A stretch of 64,000 nt of DNA from Eustoma russellianum (lineage: Eukaryota > Streptophyta > Magnoliopsida > Gentianales > Gentianaceae). Location: NCBI GenBank assembly GCA_036186865.1, contig AP025067.1, forward strand, positions 18,402,873 to 18,466,872, given 5' to 3'. Each line of letters opens with the position of its first letter. The stretch's first letter is position 1. Position numbers and translations under genes: made by a program. Below, piece by piece: positions 32,930-44,040 of this stretch. The notes beneath the pieces were generated by a model. It had not been told where the DNA came from. It was given only the letters and a program-made list of their open reading frames with translations, and did no database searches.

Positions 32930-33695
32930 AGTGCTGAAACTACTGGAGCTGACAGATTTGTGTTGCTGATTGTGTGACTTGAGAACGAACCTTAGAAGTG
33001 TTCTATTAAGCTAAATTTTGACATGACACTAGTTCTGTGTGTTTAGTACAAGTGAGAGTTAGAATTGCAGTAAAAAGAGTTATGAATATTTTTAATAAAT
33101 CTTTTGGTAAAACTGCTCAAGAAAAAATTACTGGAACTGGGCAGAACAGTGTGATGTTTTGCATGACCTGAAAATGAATTTTAGGAGTATTCAAATTGGC
33201 TAATTTTTGGTTTGATGTTAGCCTCATATGTATATGAAATGTGTGAGTTGGAATTTCAATAAAAGGAGTTGTGGTTTGTCCTTAATGAAGTTTTTAGTAA
33301 GAAGTGGTCAAGCAGAAGTACTGGAACTGGACAGATTTTATGTGTTATGTTGAACGACCTGAACATGATCTTAGGAGTGTTCAAATTGGCTAATTTTTGG
33401 TATGGTGATAGCCTTATGTGTATGTGAAATGTGAGAGGTGGAATTGTGATGAAAGGAGTGGTGAATTATTATTAATGATATTTTTGGTGAAACTGCTCAA
33501 ACAGAGTTGCTGGAACAGGACAGTTTTGAGTAGTAAGTTGTGTGGCTTGCAAATGCACCTTAGGAATATGCAAATGAGCTGATTTTTTGGTAGGATGATA
33601 GTTTGATGTGTTTATGACATCTGTGAGTTGGAATTTGGGTAAAAGGAGTTGTGGTTTGGTCACAATTTATTTCGTGATACAACTGGTCAATCCAG
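32930..33695 (+). repeat. about 188-bp tandem repeat in LTR E, copy 2
   Basis: The same four units as at 4925-5690, shifted by 28,005 bp, with one extra T (GACAGATTTTATG) and a few substitutions. Confidence 0.82.
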
Positions 33696-35993
33696 TCTCT
33701 GCATGTACCCAATTTGGGAAAGTAATTAGATGACCCCTTTAAACTTATTGAATTGCCTTGGAAATTTTATGGTAATTACTTAGGGCATAGATGTGCATGT
33801 TCATGTAAAGAAACCAGCCTAAAACCACCATTTTGATGGTTAACAACCGAGTTGAAGTTAGTGGTACAAAACTGGAAATAGGACAGTTTAATGTCTTAAG
33901 TCGTAAGGCTTCGATCTTGATCATTTAGGCTTGAATGTGATGTTTAGCTGTATGAATACTGTTCCTTGGTGAATTAGCTATGTTTTCCAGGTGATGGATC
34001 AAAATGAATAAAGTTTTATGACCCACAAAACTGATGTAAGGCGGTACTGCCCTGCTGATTTCAGCAGTACCTTTGATGATAGTATGATGTTTTGAGGTAG
34101 TTAGACATTTCGGAATATTACGAAATTTTAATAGCATGTGTCTAAGCCTTCATTATGCATATGTATGGCATGGGTTTATGAATATGAGCACGAATTGATG
34201 AGCACGAGGCTGTATGAATAGAATATGATTGCTAGACAGTTTTTCCAGTTTAAAAGACAAGTCCGTGCATGCATGATTATGATGCATTTGTTCACGAGTC
34301 GCATAATGCAAGTCATACATTGCATCATCGTCACGTACATGATTTACAGCATGATTTTTATGTGAAAGAAAGATGAAAAGCGTTTTCAAAAGATGATTTT
34401 GTTTTGCAAAGAATGATTCCCCACCGGTACCGTGTGTGAGTATGAACTTGGCCAGTATGAACCCGCTCAGATCCGGGTTAAGCGATCTGACAGTATGACC
34501 CTGTAGGCCCAGAAAATAATAGGCCTGATGATGATAATGATGATGACCGTGCAGGCCCGGAAAATAATAGGCCTGATGATGATGATGATGATGACGACCG
34601 TGCGGGTCCGGAAAAGAATAGATCCGGCAAGTATGATGACGTTACCGTTCCGAATCTGGGAATAATAGATTCGAAGGGGAGAAGTTACCGCCTCAGATCC
34701 GGGAAGATAGATCTGAACACTCTATTGTTTTACGATGATGATGATTTGAAAGAAGAGCATGAAAAGATCGTATTCTCATTTTTATCATGATGCATCACAC
34801 GTACATATGCATGCATGTTACATTCAGTAAGTCATTGTGTAGTGACACATGATACTTAGACTAAGTTGTGCTGACCTCGTAGACCCTAAGTATGACTTCC
34901 CTAAGTGATGACTCTTGTTATGTTATGAATTGATGCAAGGTACAGACTTTTATTGTTATGCTCATTAAGTAACGATTTTATTTAAGTTATGATTTTGACA
35001 CATGAAGTGATGATCCCTGTCGGGTATTGGATGGAGGGCATTATGCGCTACTTTTGCACATTCATTTGCATTGCATATGGTCATGAGCATGATATTGAGT
35101 CTAATTGCACTAGGCTGTGTTATTACTTGCTTCGTGACTAAGTTATGATTCTATTGCCTTAACGGCTATTGATTGAAGGGATGAGATGCTAGCCAAATGT
35201 TAGAGGTAATGTTACAAAGGTTTGATCCTTCTATCTCTCGTTACCTAAGTTATGATTTCACTACTGTTGATATGTAAGCTATGATCTTATTCATGACCTT
35301 TAGGCCAAGTTGTTTTGAATTGGTAGCTCCTAGGTTATGATCTTCATTGAGAGATGACCTTTTTGTATGTCATGATCTTTATTGAATGATGATCCTTTCT
35401 TAAGCTATGGTCTCTGTTAAGTTTTAATCTCTGTTAAGCTATGACCTTGGATATACCTTGTGTTGACTTCTTACGGGTGTTTAATGGAAGGGCAGGTATG
35501 TTCTAAACCGAATTATGGGGTTCGGTTCTTGTATGTACTTTCCAGTTAATGCATGATTGTTTATGGTGTACTTGCTGGTGACTTTGTCACTCACCCCCTA
35601 TTTTTCCTCCCAGAGGCTGCAGGGAACAAGGTAGAATAAATTGAGGATGGACCTAGAGCCCCTACCCGTGAGTGCAGCGAAGGATGGGCAGATTAGGAGA
35701 CGTGACTTGACGATTATGACTGATGACTGATTATGTAGTTGTGATGGGAGACATCTACTTTTGAGAATTTCGATACTTTGATTTGGGTTGTAAAACAAAG
35801 AATGATCTAGTGGACGTTTTTAATTTAAAGTTGTAAATTCTACCACGGTTTCGCATACTTATCTGTGTGTAAGCGCGAAAATCCATGCATTATACCATGG
35901 ATCATGATACGTATGAGACGACGCCTAGTACTCTCTTTAGTGAAGTACGGCGGGTGCACCGACTCCAGCGGGGCCGGGGTGTGAGGCGCCACA

Positions 35994-36462
35994 GTTATAT
36001 TTGAACATATATTTAAACCTGGAGGTCTTGTTTGGTTACACTTGAGAAAGAAAAGGTTTCTAAGGAAAGGAAATCAAAGTTGATGCCAAGAGGCGATGAA
36101 CCATTCAAAGTTGTCCAAAGACTTGGAGATAATGCATATGTCCTTGACATCCCTGAAGAAAGGTATGGTTCTACCTCTAAAACTTTTAATGTTTCTGACC
36201 TTACTCCATTTAGTGTTGATCCAGATTTGAGGTCGAATCCTTTTCAAGAGAGGGGAGAGGGAATGATGAGCCCCACTCAAGCCAAAAAGAACCAATTACA
36301 GTGGGAGGTGCACCAATGCAAGACAAAGGTCCTATAACAAGGAGCATGGCCAAGAAATTGATGCATGAAGTGGGAACCTTCCTTTACAAGCATGTTGAGG
36401 ATGAACCAAGTCAAGATACCCTCCATTGGGTCCATTTGCTACAATCTTTAATTTACTTTTGA
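35994..36462 (+). pseudogene. gypsy integrase C-terminus with LTR-encoded tail, copy 2
   Basis: This is identical in layout to 7989-8457: target copy GTTAT, LVWLHLRKERF, frame change, KSKLMPRGDEPFKVV, FNVSDLTPF, DLRSNPFQERGE, polypurine tract, then inside LTR A the tail with VGTFLYKHVEDEP and HWVH to TGA at 36460-36462. Here the upstream integrase (30480-31341) is present, so it is the natural end of element A's pol. Confidence 0.85.
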
Positions 36463-36627
36463 ACCATGTTGTAATATATTAGGTAATCTTGTGTGTATTG
36501 TTCATATTATTGAGTTAGCTGAGTTGAAAAGGCAAGCTGACAGGATGGCACCCTCTTAGTCTTTCAGCCATAACTCATCAACCACAACTCCAATTGACGT
36601 GATTCCAATTGGAGGTGAAATTTAAAA
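36264..36627 (+). repeat. LTR A, copy 2, first 364 bp, cut by gap
   Basis: It starts TGATGAGCCCC after the polypurine tract and matches 8259-8622 to the last base before the Ns. It is the 3' LTR of gypsy element A. Confidence 0.85.
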
Positions 36628-36727
36628 NNNNNNNNNNNNNNNNNNNNNNNNNNNNNNNNNNNNNNNNNNNNNNNNNNNNNNNNNNNNNNNNNNNNNNNNN
36701 NNNNNNNNNNNNNNNNNNNNNNNNNNN
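36628..36727. other. assembly gap of 100 N
   Basis: Exactly 100 undetermined bases, the conventional size for a scaffold join of unknown length. The sequence left of it is a near-identical repeat, a typical place for contigs to end. Order and distance across it should not be trusted. Confidence 0.98.
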
Positions 36728-36943
36728 TTTGAAGAAGCTGATTCTATTTGGGGCTCGGGTGTAATTTCTGAAAGTTGAAGGACCGGTTGTTGTGGTGTTG
36801 AGTTTTCAGGGGCACAATCAGATATTCCAGAATGCACTATTAACATTCATATTAAGTCCAGGGGTACGGGGTGTAATTTCAATTGGAGAGGGGTATAAAA
36901 GAGAATTAGGGTTAGGGATTTCTTTATCCCTAACCCTGTTACC
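36728..36943 (-). other. region between gap and copia gag; telomere-like hairpin
   Basis: About 216 bp without a supported frame. It contains a perfect 12-bp inverted repeat AGGGTTAGGGAT / ATCCCTAACCCT with a 6-bp loop (36908-36937), and GGGGTATAAAAGAG just before it on the plus strand. Confidence 0.5.
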
Positions 36944-38051
36944 TCAAGGTTGGCCGCCTCCTGTGCTGGCATCCTCGCCGCCTCCTGCGCTGGCCTCCTT
37001 GCTGCCCTCTTCCACTTCTCTGTTGCCAGGTCCTTCTTCTCCAGTGGCCTGGGCGACAGAAGCTTGAGCCTTTGCTTTAAACTCCTCACACCAATCCGAG
37101 TAACCATGGAGTTTGAAGCATCTTTCTCGGTTATGCCCCTTCTTTTTACAGTGGCTGCATTCCAGGTTTGATTTCTCCTCACTTCCTCTCCTTGATGCTT
37201 TGCCTGAGCGAGGATGTGGTCCTTCGCGCCTTTTATTCTGCTCTGATGGTGATTTCATCACCAGTCCCTGTCCAATCTCGGTCCCAGATGATGAACCTCG
37301 TTTTGATGGGCCTGCAACTAATACTCCACTCTGCACTTCGAACCTCCGAAGTTTGTTGTAAGCAGTTTCCACCGTGGTCTTGGATCCTACTTTAGAACTT
37401 CTCTTTTTGTCTCTGCAAATCGTTCGTCCACTGCTAGGAGCAGTTGGTACAACCTCTGCTCCAGAATTTTTTTCGCGTATATGCTATGTCATTTGGTGAC
37501 TCCATGAGGTTGGGACCCATGGAGTCAATACTCATCCACAGCCTCTGAAACTGGTCCTAGAGAGCTTCTAATGGCCGACCTCCCTGTTTTATTATATAAC
37601 ATTGTTTGTGAAGATTGAACATTTGTAGTGGGTCACTTCCTGACCCGTAAGTGACTGCTAACCCGTCCCAGAGAGTTTTTGCAGTCGAATATTTTTAAAA
37701 CGTTGCTCACCAAACTGTCATCTATATTATCAATTAACCATGTGAACACCATTTGATCGCTTTGTTCCCAAATCTGATATTTTGTGTCAGTTTGTGTAGG
37801 GGGTGGAGGCACCCCTGTGATATGTGAACTTCTCCCCTGCATCCACTGGCCATCTTTATGAGCCTGCTCCACATATTGTAATTCATGCTATTTAGCTTCA
37901 CCTTTAGCACCATATTTGCAGAGGTGACCGCTGGCTGTTGCAGACTGAGGCTTTGTTGTAAGAATCGTGCAAACTGTTCAGAGAAATCGAAACTGGCATA
38001 GAAGTCTTGTTTTTTCTCGGAGGTTTCTGGTTTTTCTGGAGTTTCTGACAT
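36944..38051 (-). pseudogene. Ty1/copia gag, short-LTR family, minus strand
   Basis: Read on the minus strand from ATG at 38051: MSETPEKPETSEK, then VLKVKLNSMNYNMWSRLIKM. After a frame change come IWEQSDQMVFTWLIDNIDDSLV, SDPLQMFNLHKQCYIIKQGGRPLEAL and FQRLWMSIDSMGPN. The zinc knuckle CSHCKKKGHNRERCFKLHGYSDW (CX2CX4HX4C complete) and a G/E/A-rich tail follow to 36944. This is the gag of a copia lineage with small LTRs. It is broken by a stop after about 106 codons and further frame changes. Protease and the rest of pol are absent, either truncated or lost in the gap. Confidence 0.8.
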
Positions 38052-38331
38052 GGTTGGTATTTTTTATGTATGGTCTATGCTTGTCTTGGTCAGAAGGCCA
38101 TGATCTTGGTCAAGGTGGAATAGGTATTGCAGGCAGTGAGGAGATACAGCAACTCTCAGTCTTAATAGCCTCAGAATTAATCGGATGTTGTTTGATCAAG
38201 TTGTACAGAGTATTTCTGAGCCAATGATTTTCTCAGAAACACTTGATCAGGAGTAAGGTATGGCAAGGATGAATAAAATTTCTGAGCCAACACAATTCTC
38301 AGAAATCACAGTAGGCTTGCTTGAGACAAAG

Positions 38332-38346
38332 CCTGCTCTGATACCA
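38332..38346 (-). promoter_or_regulatory. primer binding site of minus-strand copia
   Basis: The minus strand reads TGGTATCAGAGCAGG, the initiator Met-tRNA site, directly beside the LTR and about 280 bp upstream of the gag start. Confidence 0.8.
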
Positions 38347-38566
38347 TGTGTAAACAAGGATATGCAAAGGAAGAATTTCGTATATGTCTTGATGCTTTTT
38401 TTACAATACACCTCAACTAATTTATAACACTATTTTTCTATGTATACATGGCAACTAAATATCTAAGAATCAATCAACATAAATTGATATAATTCTCCTC
38501 CCTAAATTACGTCTATCCCTATAATCACGATATTTACATATACAAAACATTCCTTATTTACTAACA
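38347..38566 (-). repeat. short copia LTR (about 220 bp), 5' LTR of minus-strand element
   Basis: On the minus strand it runs TGTTAGTAAATAAGG ... CTTGTTTACA(CA), ending beside the primer site. The size suits small-LTR copia lineages. The partner LTR is not in the window, so the outer end (38566) rests on the TG start only. Confidence 0.55.
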
Positions 38567-39700
38567 TGGGCATTGGGGGAGCTTCTCTAAGAAGCCTTGG
38601 ATGTGTCTTTTGGTGGCTTAAGTCAGCTAGAGAGAGGGCTGGGAGTTGGACACACGAAAATATCAGAAAAGAGGGAGAGAGGCAGAGAGTTCGCGTAGGA
38701 CAGTTTTTGTGTAGTTTTTCTAGAAAGCCTGTGCGACATTGACGATCGCTAGAGATCCAACCGTTGGATTTTGCTGAAACTTTGACAGCTTCTTCGCGAC
38801 ACACAGGGCTACAATCTAACCGTTCAAAATTTGAATCAGATCTCTGGATCGTTTGTAATTGCTGCTGGTGTCAGCTGCATTTTTTGGTGATATTTCTGAG
38901 TTTTTTCTCTCTCAATTGTTGGCTCTTATGTATGTTATTGTTGGTGGGCTGTGACATCCTTGTAGACTGATTTGGGTGTTTTTAACCTCAACTTGCATAA
39001 TAAGAGAAGAAGAAGGGTGGACTCCTTACAAGTCCTGGTTTTTATTCTTCACATTGAAGGGGTTTTCCATGTATAATTCTCGTGTGTTGTTTACACCTTT
39101 ATCTTTAACAATTTGCTTGAGGTTTTGGTGTATGATTGATATTTTCTTGGTGAATCAATTGTGGTGGATTAGGTTAAGCATTTTGGTTGTTTGTCTTGAA
39201 GTTGATCCTTGTAGGTGTTGTGTCCTACTTGTTTCTCCCCTACAAGATGATTCCGCTACATATCTGGTTTAATCTTCCTTCTAGCTTAGCTCAATAAATT
39301 CATTAATATTTATTTACTACTATATACAGACTACCTGTGACAGATTTGTAACTTAATTTGACTGTTTTTGCTCTTAACCGTGGTGTCCTTGGTTTAACGG
39401 GTAAGCCGCCTAGTCTTTAATCCATTCGAAGTGAACCCTGTTCAAACTGTATAGAGGTTGTTAAAGACAATGGCTGAAGTTGTGCTGCAGACGTGTGAGG
39501 CTCATTTGCAGAACATAAGGAGGAGTTAGTGTATGCTGCCAAATGAAGGGTTACAATGTGTGATTGACAACTTAATGAGCCGTGTGGAGTTGAAGTTGTA
39601 GCGAAAGTATCTTGGTAGCTGGGTGGACCAGCGGTTACACGTAGGGGGTTGCAGAGCAAAATGTTGGTGGTGTGCAGAAGAAGAAGAAGGAAGATATTTT
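38567..39700. other. 1.1 kb, no gene; possible old copia LTR fragment
   Basis: I see no protein motif in any frame. The part around 38950-39250 (GGGGTTTTCCATGTATAATTCTCGTG, TTTGCTTGAGGTTTTGGTG, TTTCTCCCCTACAA) resembles the R-U5 part of Tork-like copia LTRs, but no primer site follows and the borders are not clear. 39360-39700 holds nothing I recognise. Confidence 0.35.
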
Positions 39701-40054
39701 TTTAGCGGGACCTCTTTTAAATGTGTGAAGTTACATTTTTGCCCTTATGCTTATAACTGTAGTGACGGTTAATAGAAGGATAGTTTAGCCATTTCAGGTA
39801 TTGTTATTCTTCTAAGCGGTTATACCCATTTTATAAGGAGCTGGAGTAGCACCAACTTTGAATCAATCAAGCAATTCAGATATTTCCAGTTTCTCTCTCC
39901 TCCCCTTCACGTCTGCATTCAACAATTATTACGTTTATCGATTGCTCAATATTTTGAGCGCGATGTGTCTGTTGATTGATTTGTTCTAGTTGCTTGATTG
40001 AGTTGTTGCCTTGCGCATTGATTTCACAATCACATTTATTGTTGTTTTTCTACA
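39701..40054 (+). repeat. 5' LTR of plus-strand copia (start uncertain)
   Basis: The LTR end is set at 40054 (TTTTTCTACA) by the primer-site-like TGGTATCATAACG at 40055. The promoter-like TTTTATAAGGAGC lies at 39832-39844. I could not find a partner LTR downstream, so the start is only approximate. Confidence 0.4.
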
Positions 40055-40067
40055 TGGTATCATAACG
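40055..40067 (+). promoter_or_regulatory. diverged primer binding site of plus-strand copia
   Basis: TGGTATCATAACG directly follows the LTR end. It keeps TGGTATCA of the usual initiator Met-tRNA site; the rest is changed. Confidence 0.6.
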
Positions 40068-40091
40068 AAGTTTATGAATTTTGGAACATTC

Positions 40092-43000
40092 ATGACAACG
40101 AACAACAACAATAACGGTCCTGTGATTTCTTCGCCATCTAGTTCTAGTGTGGATCCGATTGATGATCCATTTTTCATCCATCCTAGTGACAGTCCGTCTG
40201 TGGTTCTGGTATAGCCACTATTAGATGGAAATAATTACCATAGCTGGAGCAAGTCCATGAGGAGAGCACTTGAATCGAAGAACAAACTAGGATTTGTGGA
40301 TGGCACGATTCAAAAACCATTGGAGAGAGCACGGAGGTATAATGCATGGATCAAGGCGAACAACATGGTGGCTTCCTGGTTAGTGAATGCTTTAATTCCT
40401 AGTATTGGACAGAGCGTTATCTGGTTAGACTCTGCCATAGATATTTGGAATGATTTGAAGTTTAGATATCGAAATGCTGACTCTTTTAGGTTGTCTGATT
40501 TGCAAGAGGAGTTTTACGCAATTAGACAGGGAAGTAATAGCGTGACTGAGTATTATACAAGAATTAAAAGCGTTTGGGAGGAATTTCTTGTCTTGAGGCC
40601 CATCCCTACGTATAAGTGTCATGGATGCACTTGTAACCTTACAGTTGAGGTGAATAAATTCATTGAAAATGATTGCGTGATTAAATTCTTGAAGGGATTA
40701 AATGATGAATTTGAAGCAGTTAAGTCACAGGTACTGTTATCCACTCCTTTACCAGACCTCAAGACAACCTTTGCCATGGCTGTGAAGTTGGAAAGGAAAA
40801 TGAACTATTCTGGTGTGCAGGTGTCATTCAACAACAATCCCTCATCTGTGATGAATGTAAACAATGGACCCAAGTTTCCTGAAACTGGAAATAATAATAT
40901 GTCTTGGAATAGATCATCTGGAAAAGGATTTAAGAAGGGCCAGTCTAGAAACTATGCTAGTGGTTCCAAAACTCCTTTCTGTACATATTGTAACACTGCA
41001 GGTCACACTGTTGACAGGTGCTACAAGAAACATGAGTATCCCCCAGGGTTTAAACCTAGAGGTCAAGTAAACATGGTCAAGAATGAAAGTTGTGGGCTTG
41101 ATAATGTTGAAGCAGTGCCCAGTGTGCCTCAGTTGTCTCAGTCAGCAATGAGTTTGACTTAAGATCAGTATGCTCAATCGATAAGTTTGTTACAGGAGCA
41201 CCAAGGAAGCACTGGTAAGAATGATGCTGAGGTCTCAAAGGCAACAGACACACACCATGCTATCATGTCTGCACAGCAGGCTGCAACACTTGGTAAGGAG
41301 TCAGGTAAGTTGTTACAACCAAACTTGAACGTATGGATATTGGATTCGGGAGCTAGTGATCATGTATGCTCTTGTTTTCACCTGTTTGAGTCCTATCTGC
41401 CAATCAGTTCAGTTTATGTAAAGTTATCAGACAAGTCCCTTGCCAATGTTACACATGTTGGAACAGTAAGGGTAAACAAAAATTTAACTCTTACTGATGT
41501 GCTTTATGTTCCTAGTTTTGCTTTCAACCTTATATCCTTAAGTAAACTCACCCAATCCAATCAGTTTCAAATACCCTTTAAATCAGATATTTGCTTGATT
41601 CAGGACCTCAGAACCAAGATGATGATTAGTTCATCTGAGGTAGATCAAGGTCTATATCATCTTTATGGCAAGTTCAAGAATGCAGTTTCATCTACTTCTT
41701 CTGTGAATTCCTCTCCTCTGGCATATCCTGTCACTCTTTCAGACGCATTGCTTTGGCATTCAAGGCTTGGTCATATGTCAATTCTAAGAATAAAAGAAGT
41801 TAAAAATCTTGATCCCCTGGTTAAACCCCCTGATCTTTCAGCTCAATGTACTATATGTCCTCTTGCTAAACAAAAGAGGACACCCTTTCCTGTTTCAGTT
41901 TCAGTTTCTCAAAATCCATTTGATCTTGTACATGTGGATATTTGGGGTCCATAGAAATATCCTACCTTGTATAATCAACGTTACTTTCTTACTGTTATTG
42001 ATGACTGTAGCAGGTTTTACTGGATATATTTGATGAAGTCTAAATCTGAAGCTAGATTTATTGTTGAGAGCTTTTACCATTATGCTTGTGTTCAATTTAA
42101 TGCAAAAATCAGAATACTCAGGTCTGATAATGGACCAGAATTTCACATGTACTCTATTTATGCTTCTCATGGAATAATTCATCAAACATCTTGTGTCAAT
42201 ACACCCCAACAAAATGGGATAGTGGAGAGAAAGCATCAACACATTCTTTCTGTGGCAAGGGTACTTAGGTTTCAGTCATCTCTTCCTTCCTCATATTGGG
42301 AGTTCTGTGTTCAGCATGCAGTTTATCTTATCAACATTACTCCTACACCTGTTCTTAGTCAGAGAACACCTCATGAGCTTTTGTACAAAACTACCCCTGT
42401 TTACAGTCATCTTAGAGTGTTTGGTTGCCTAGCTTTTGGGGCCAACACTCAGAATCATAAAGAAAAGTTCTCTCCAAGAGCAAGAAAGAGCATATTCCTT
42501 GGCCTTTCTCATAATACAAAAGGTTACATTCTTCATCCCCTCAATCCTCAACTCCTCAGTCTACTGTTCACCCTAGCCATATATACTGTGAGGATAGTTT
42601 TCTTCCTTTTCATGTTCCCTATAAGTCATCTACATCCTCTGATGTTGATCAGTCTTTAAACTTGTCTGAACATGACCCACAACCTTCTCATAATAATCTT
42701 GAATCCGAAGCTTCATCTGACTCTCCTAATGTACTTCATGATGCCCAAGGTGTTGATTCACCAAGGGGCAATATCACCATTGACTTACCTATAGTTTTTG
42801 AGCTCACTCCAAATATCAGACCTCATAGAGTGAGACAAATGCCAGCTTATGTTCAAGATTACCAATGCAATGCCATTGCACTACCCTCTCACAGTACAGC
42901 TCACACATCACCTCATTCCTTGCATAACTCCATGTCATATGCATCATTGGCTCCACAATATAAGACATATATTTTAAGTTTGAGTGTACAGAATGAGCCT

Positions 43001-44040
43001 TACACTTATGCAGAGGCTTCCAGTCTTCCTGTCTGGTAGGTAGCCATGGCTACAGAACTGGCAGTTTTGGAGGCAAACAATACCTGGAGTCTGGTACCAT
43101 TACCCGCAGGCAAACAGACCATTGGGTGCAGGTGGGTGTATAAGGTGAAACTTAAGGCTGATGGTACAATAAAATAAATAAAGCAAGACTGGTGGCTAAA
43201 GGCTACACTCAACAGTATTGGGTGGATTACTAAGACACTTTTTCTTCGGTTGCTAAGATGACCACAGTGAGATTGGTCTTGGCATTGGCATCTAGATTTC
43301 ATTGGTATGTTCATCACCTAGATGTCAATAATGCCTTTCTTCATGGTGATCTACATGAAGAAATTTACATAGAACCACCCCCTGGTCTTTTAGATGCAGG
43401 TTCCAACTTGGTCTGCAAGCTGCAGAAGTCCATTTACGGCCTGAAGCAGGCCAGCAAAGAGTGGAATGCCACTCTAACTAAGTTTCTGCTCTCCAGAGGT
43501 TTTAGTTAGTCCAAGAGTGATTATACATTGTTTACCAGGATTGTGGGCACTACTCTTGTTACCCTCTTGGTTTATGTAGATGATATTGTTGTTACAAGTA
43601 CAGATGAAGCGGCTATAGTTGACATTAAGAAAGCTTTACATGATGAGTTCAAGATCAAGGATTTGGGTTAGTTGAAGTTTTTCCTGGGCATTGAAGTGGC
43701 CCAGTCTAAAGGGGGATACACATCAACCAAAGGAAGTACACGTTGGATTTATTGGAGCAGACTGGCTTTATGGAGGCAAAGCCTGCCAAGAGCCCCATGG
43801 AAAGTCACACCAGCTTGACACATCAGGACTCTCCAGGTTTGACAGACATTACGTATTACAGGAGGTTAGTTGGAAAGCTCATTTATCTCATAATTACAAG
43901 ACCAGACATAGCATTTCTAGTTCAACAATTCAGTCAGTTCTGATGAAGCCGGATCTTCACCAAGGGTCTAAGATGACTCGAAATAAATTCCGTCAGTTGA
44001 ATGGAATAAGATTACTGGAATAGCTTCCTGGAAGTCCTGC
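40092..44040 (+). pseudogene. Ty1/copia gag-pol, many premature stops, 3' end missing
   Basis: From ATG 40092 one frame carries gag (PFFIHPSDSPSVVLV, LLDGNNYHSWSKSMRRAL, NKLGFVDGTI; zinc knuckle CTYCNTAGHTVDRCYKKHEYP near 40980) and protease (WILDSGASDHVCS at about 41335). Integrase follows with its HHCC region (WHSRLGHMS ... CTICPLAKQ) and core motifs VHVDIWGP, ILRSDNGPEF and NTPQQNGIVERKHQ. RT follows after frame changes: VNNAFLHGDLHEEIYIEPP, YGLKQASKEWN, and the catalytic YVDD at about 43575. RNase H fades after WKSCTRKQ at about 44040; no polypurine tract or 3' LTR is seen. Stops interrupt at 40212, 41160, 41952, 43037, 43507 and 43669, several where glutamine is expected. This is copia order (integrase before RT). 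Confidence 0.9.

Larger units (their letters stand above)
31342..35993 (+). repeat. solo LTR E, full length (4652 bp)
   Basis: It starts TGTTGTACCCCGCCG and ends GAGGCGCCACA. Perfect 5-bp target copies GTTAT lie at 31337-31341 and 35994-35998, and the disrupted integrase resumes on the far side. The start sequence does not recur near the end, so this is one LTR, not a small complete element. An LTR this long is unusual. It contains a palindromic 20-bp array (31941-32060), the 188-bp tandem repeat (about 32930-33695) and the GATGAT minisatellite (about 34497-34680). No supported coding frame. Confidence 0.92.
26581..36627 (+). mobile_element. decayed chromovirus-like Ty3/gypsy element A with two insertions, cut by assembly gap
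   Basis: The order is gag - protease - RT - RNase H - integrase - LTR A, all plus strand, which is gypsy order (integrase after RT). Gag is interrupted by a MITE-like insert (27029-27466) and integrase by a solo LTR E (31342-35993). The 3' LTR A runs into the N gap at 36628. No 5' LTR is recognised. Numerous stops and frameshifts make it non-functional. Confidence 0.85.
32459..36627. repeat. duplicated segment, copy 2 (of 4454-8622)
   Basis: It is the uninterrupted partner of copy 1: at 32459 the LTR E reads straight through where the copia element sits in copy 1. The match runs up to the last base before the N gap, so its right end is unknown. This copy shows the pre-insertion state of the left copia site. 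Confidence 0.9.

Noticed and set aside
37734..38227. Plus-strand frames opposite the copia gag
   Set aside because: They are shadows of the minus-strand gag, which has recognisable capsid and zinc-knuckle motifs.
38764..39272. Open frames of 68-98 codons considered as host exons
   Set aside because: No splice pattern or protein motif; the stretch looks like part of an old copia LTR.
39380..39420. GTGTCCTTGGTTTAACGGGTAAG considered as a tRNA fragment
   Set aside because: No acceptor stem pairing or cloverleaf can be drawn; no RNA gene is supported anywhere in the window.
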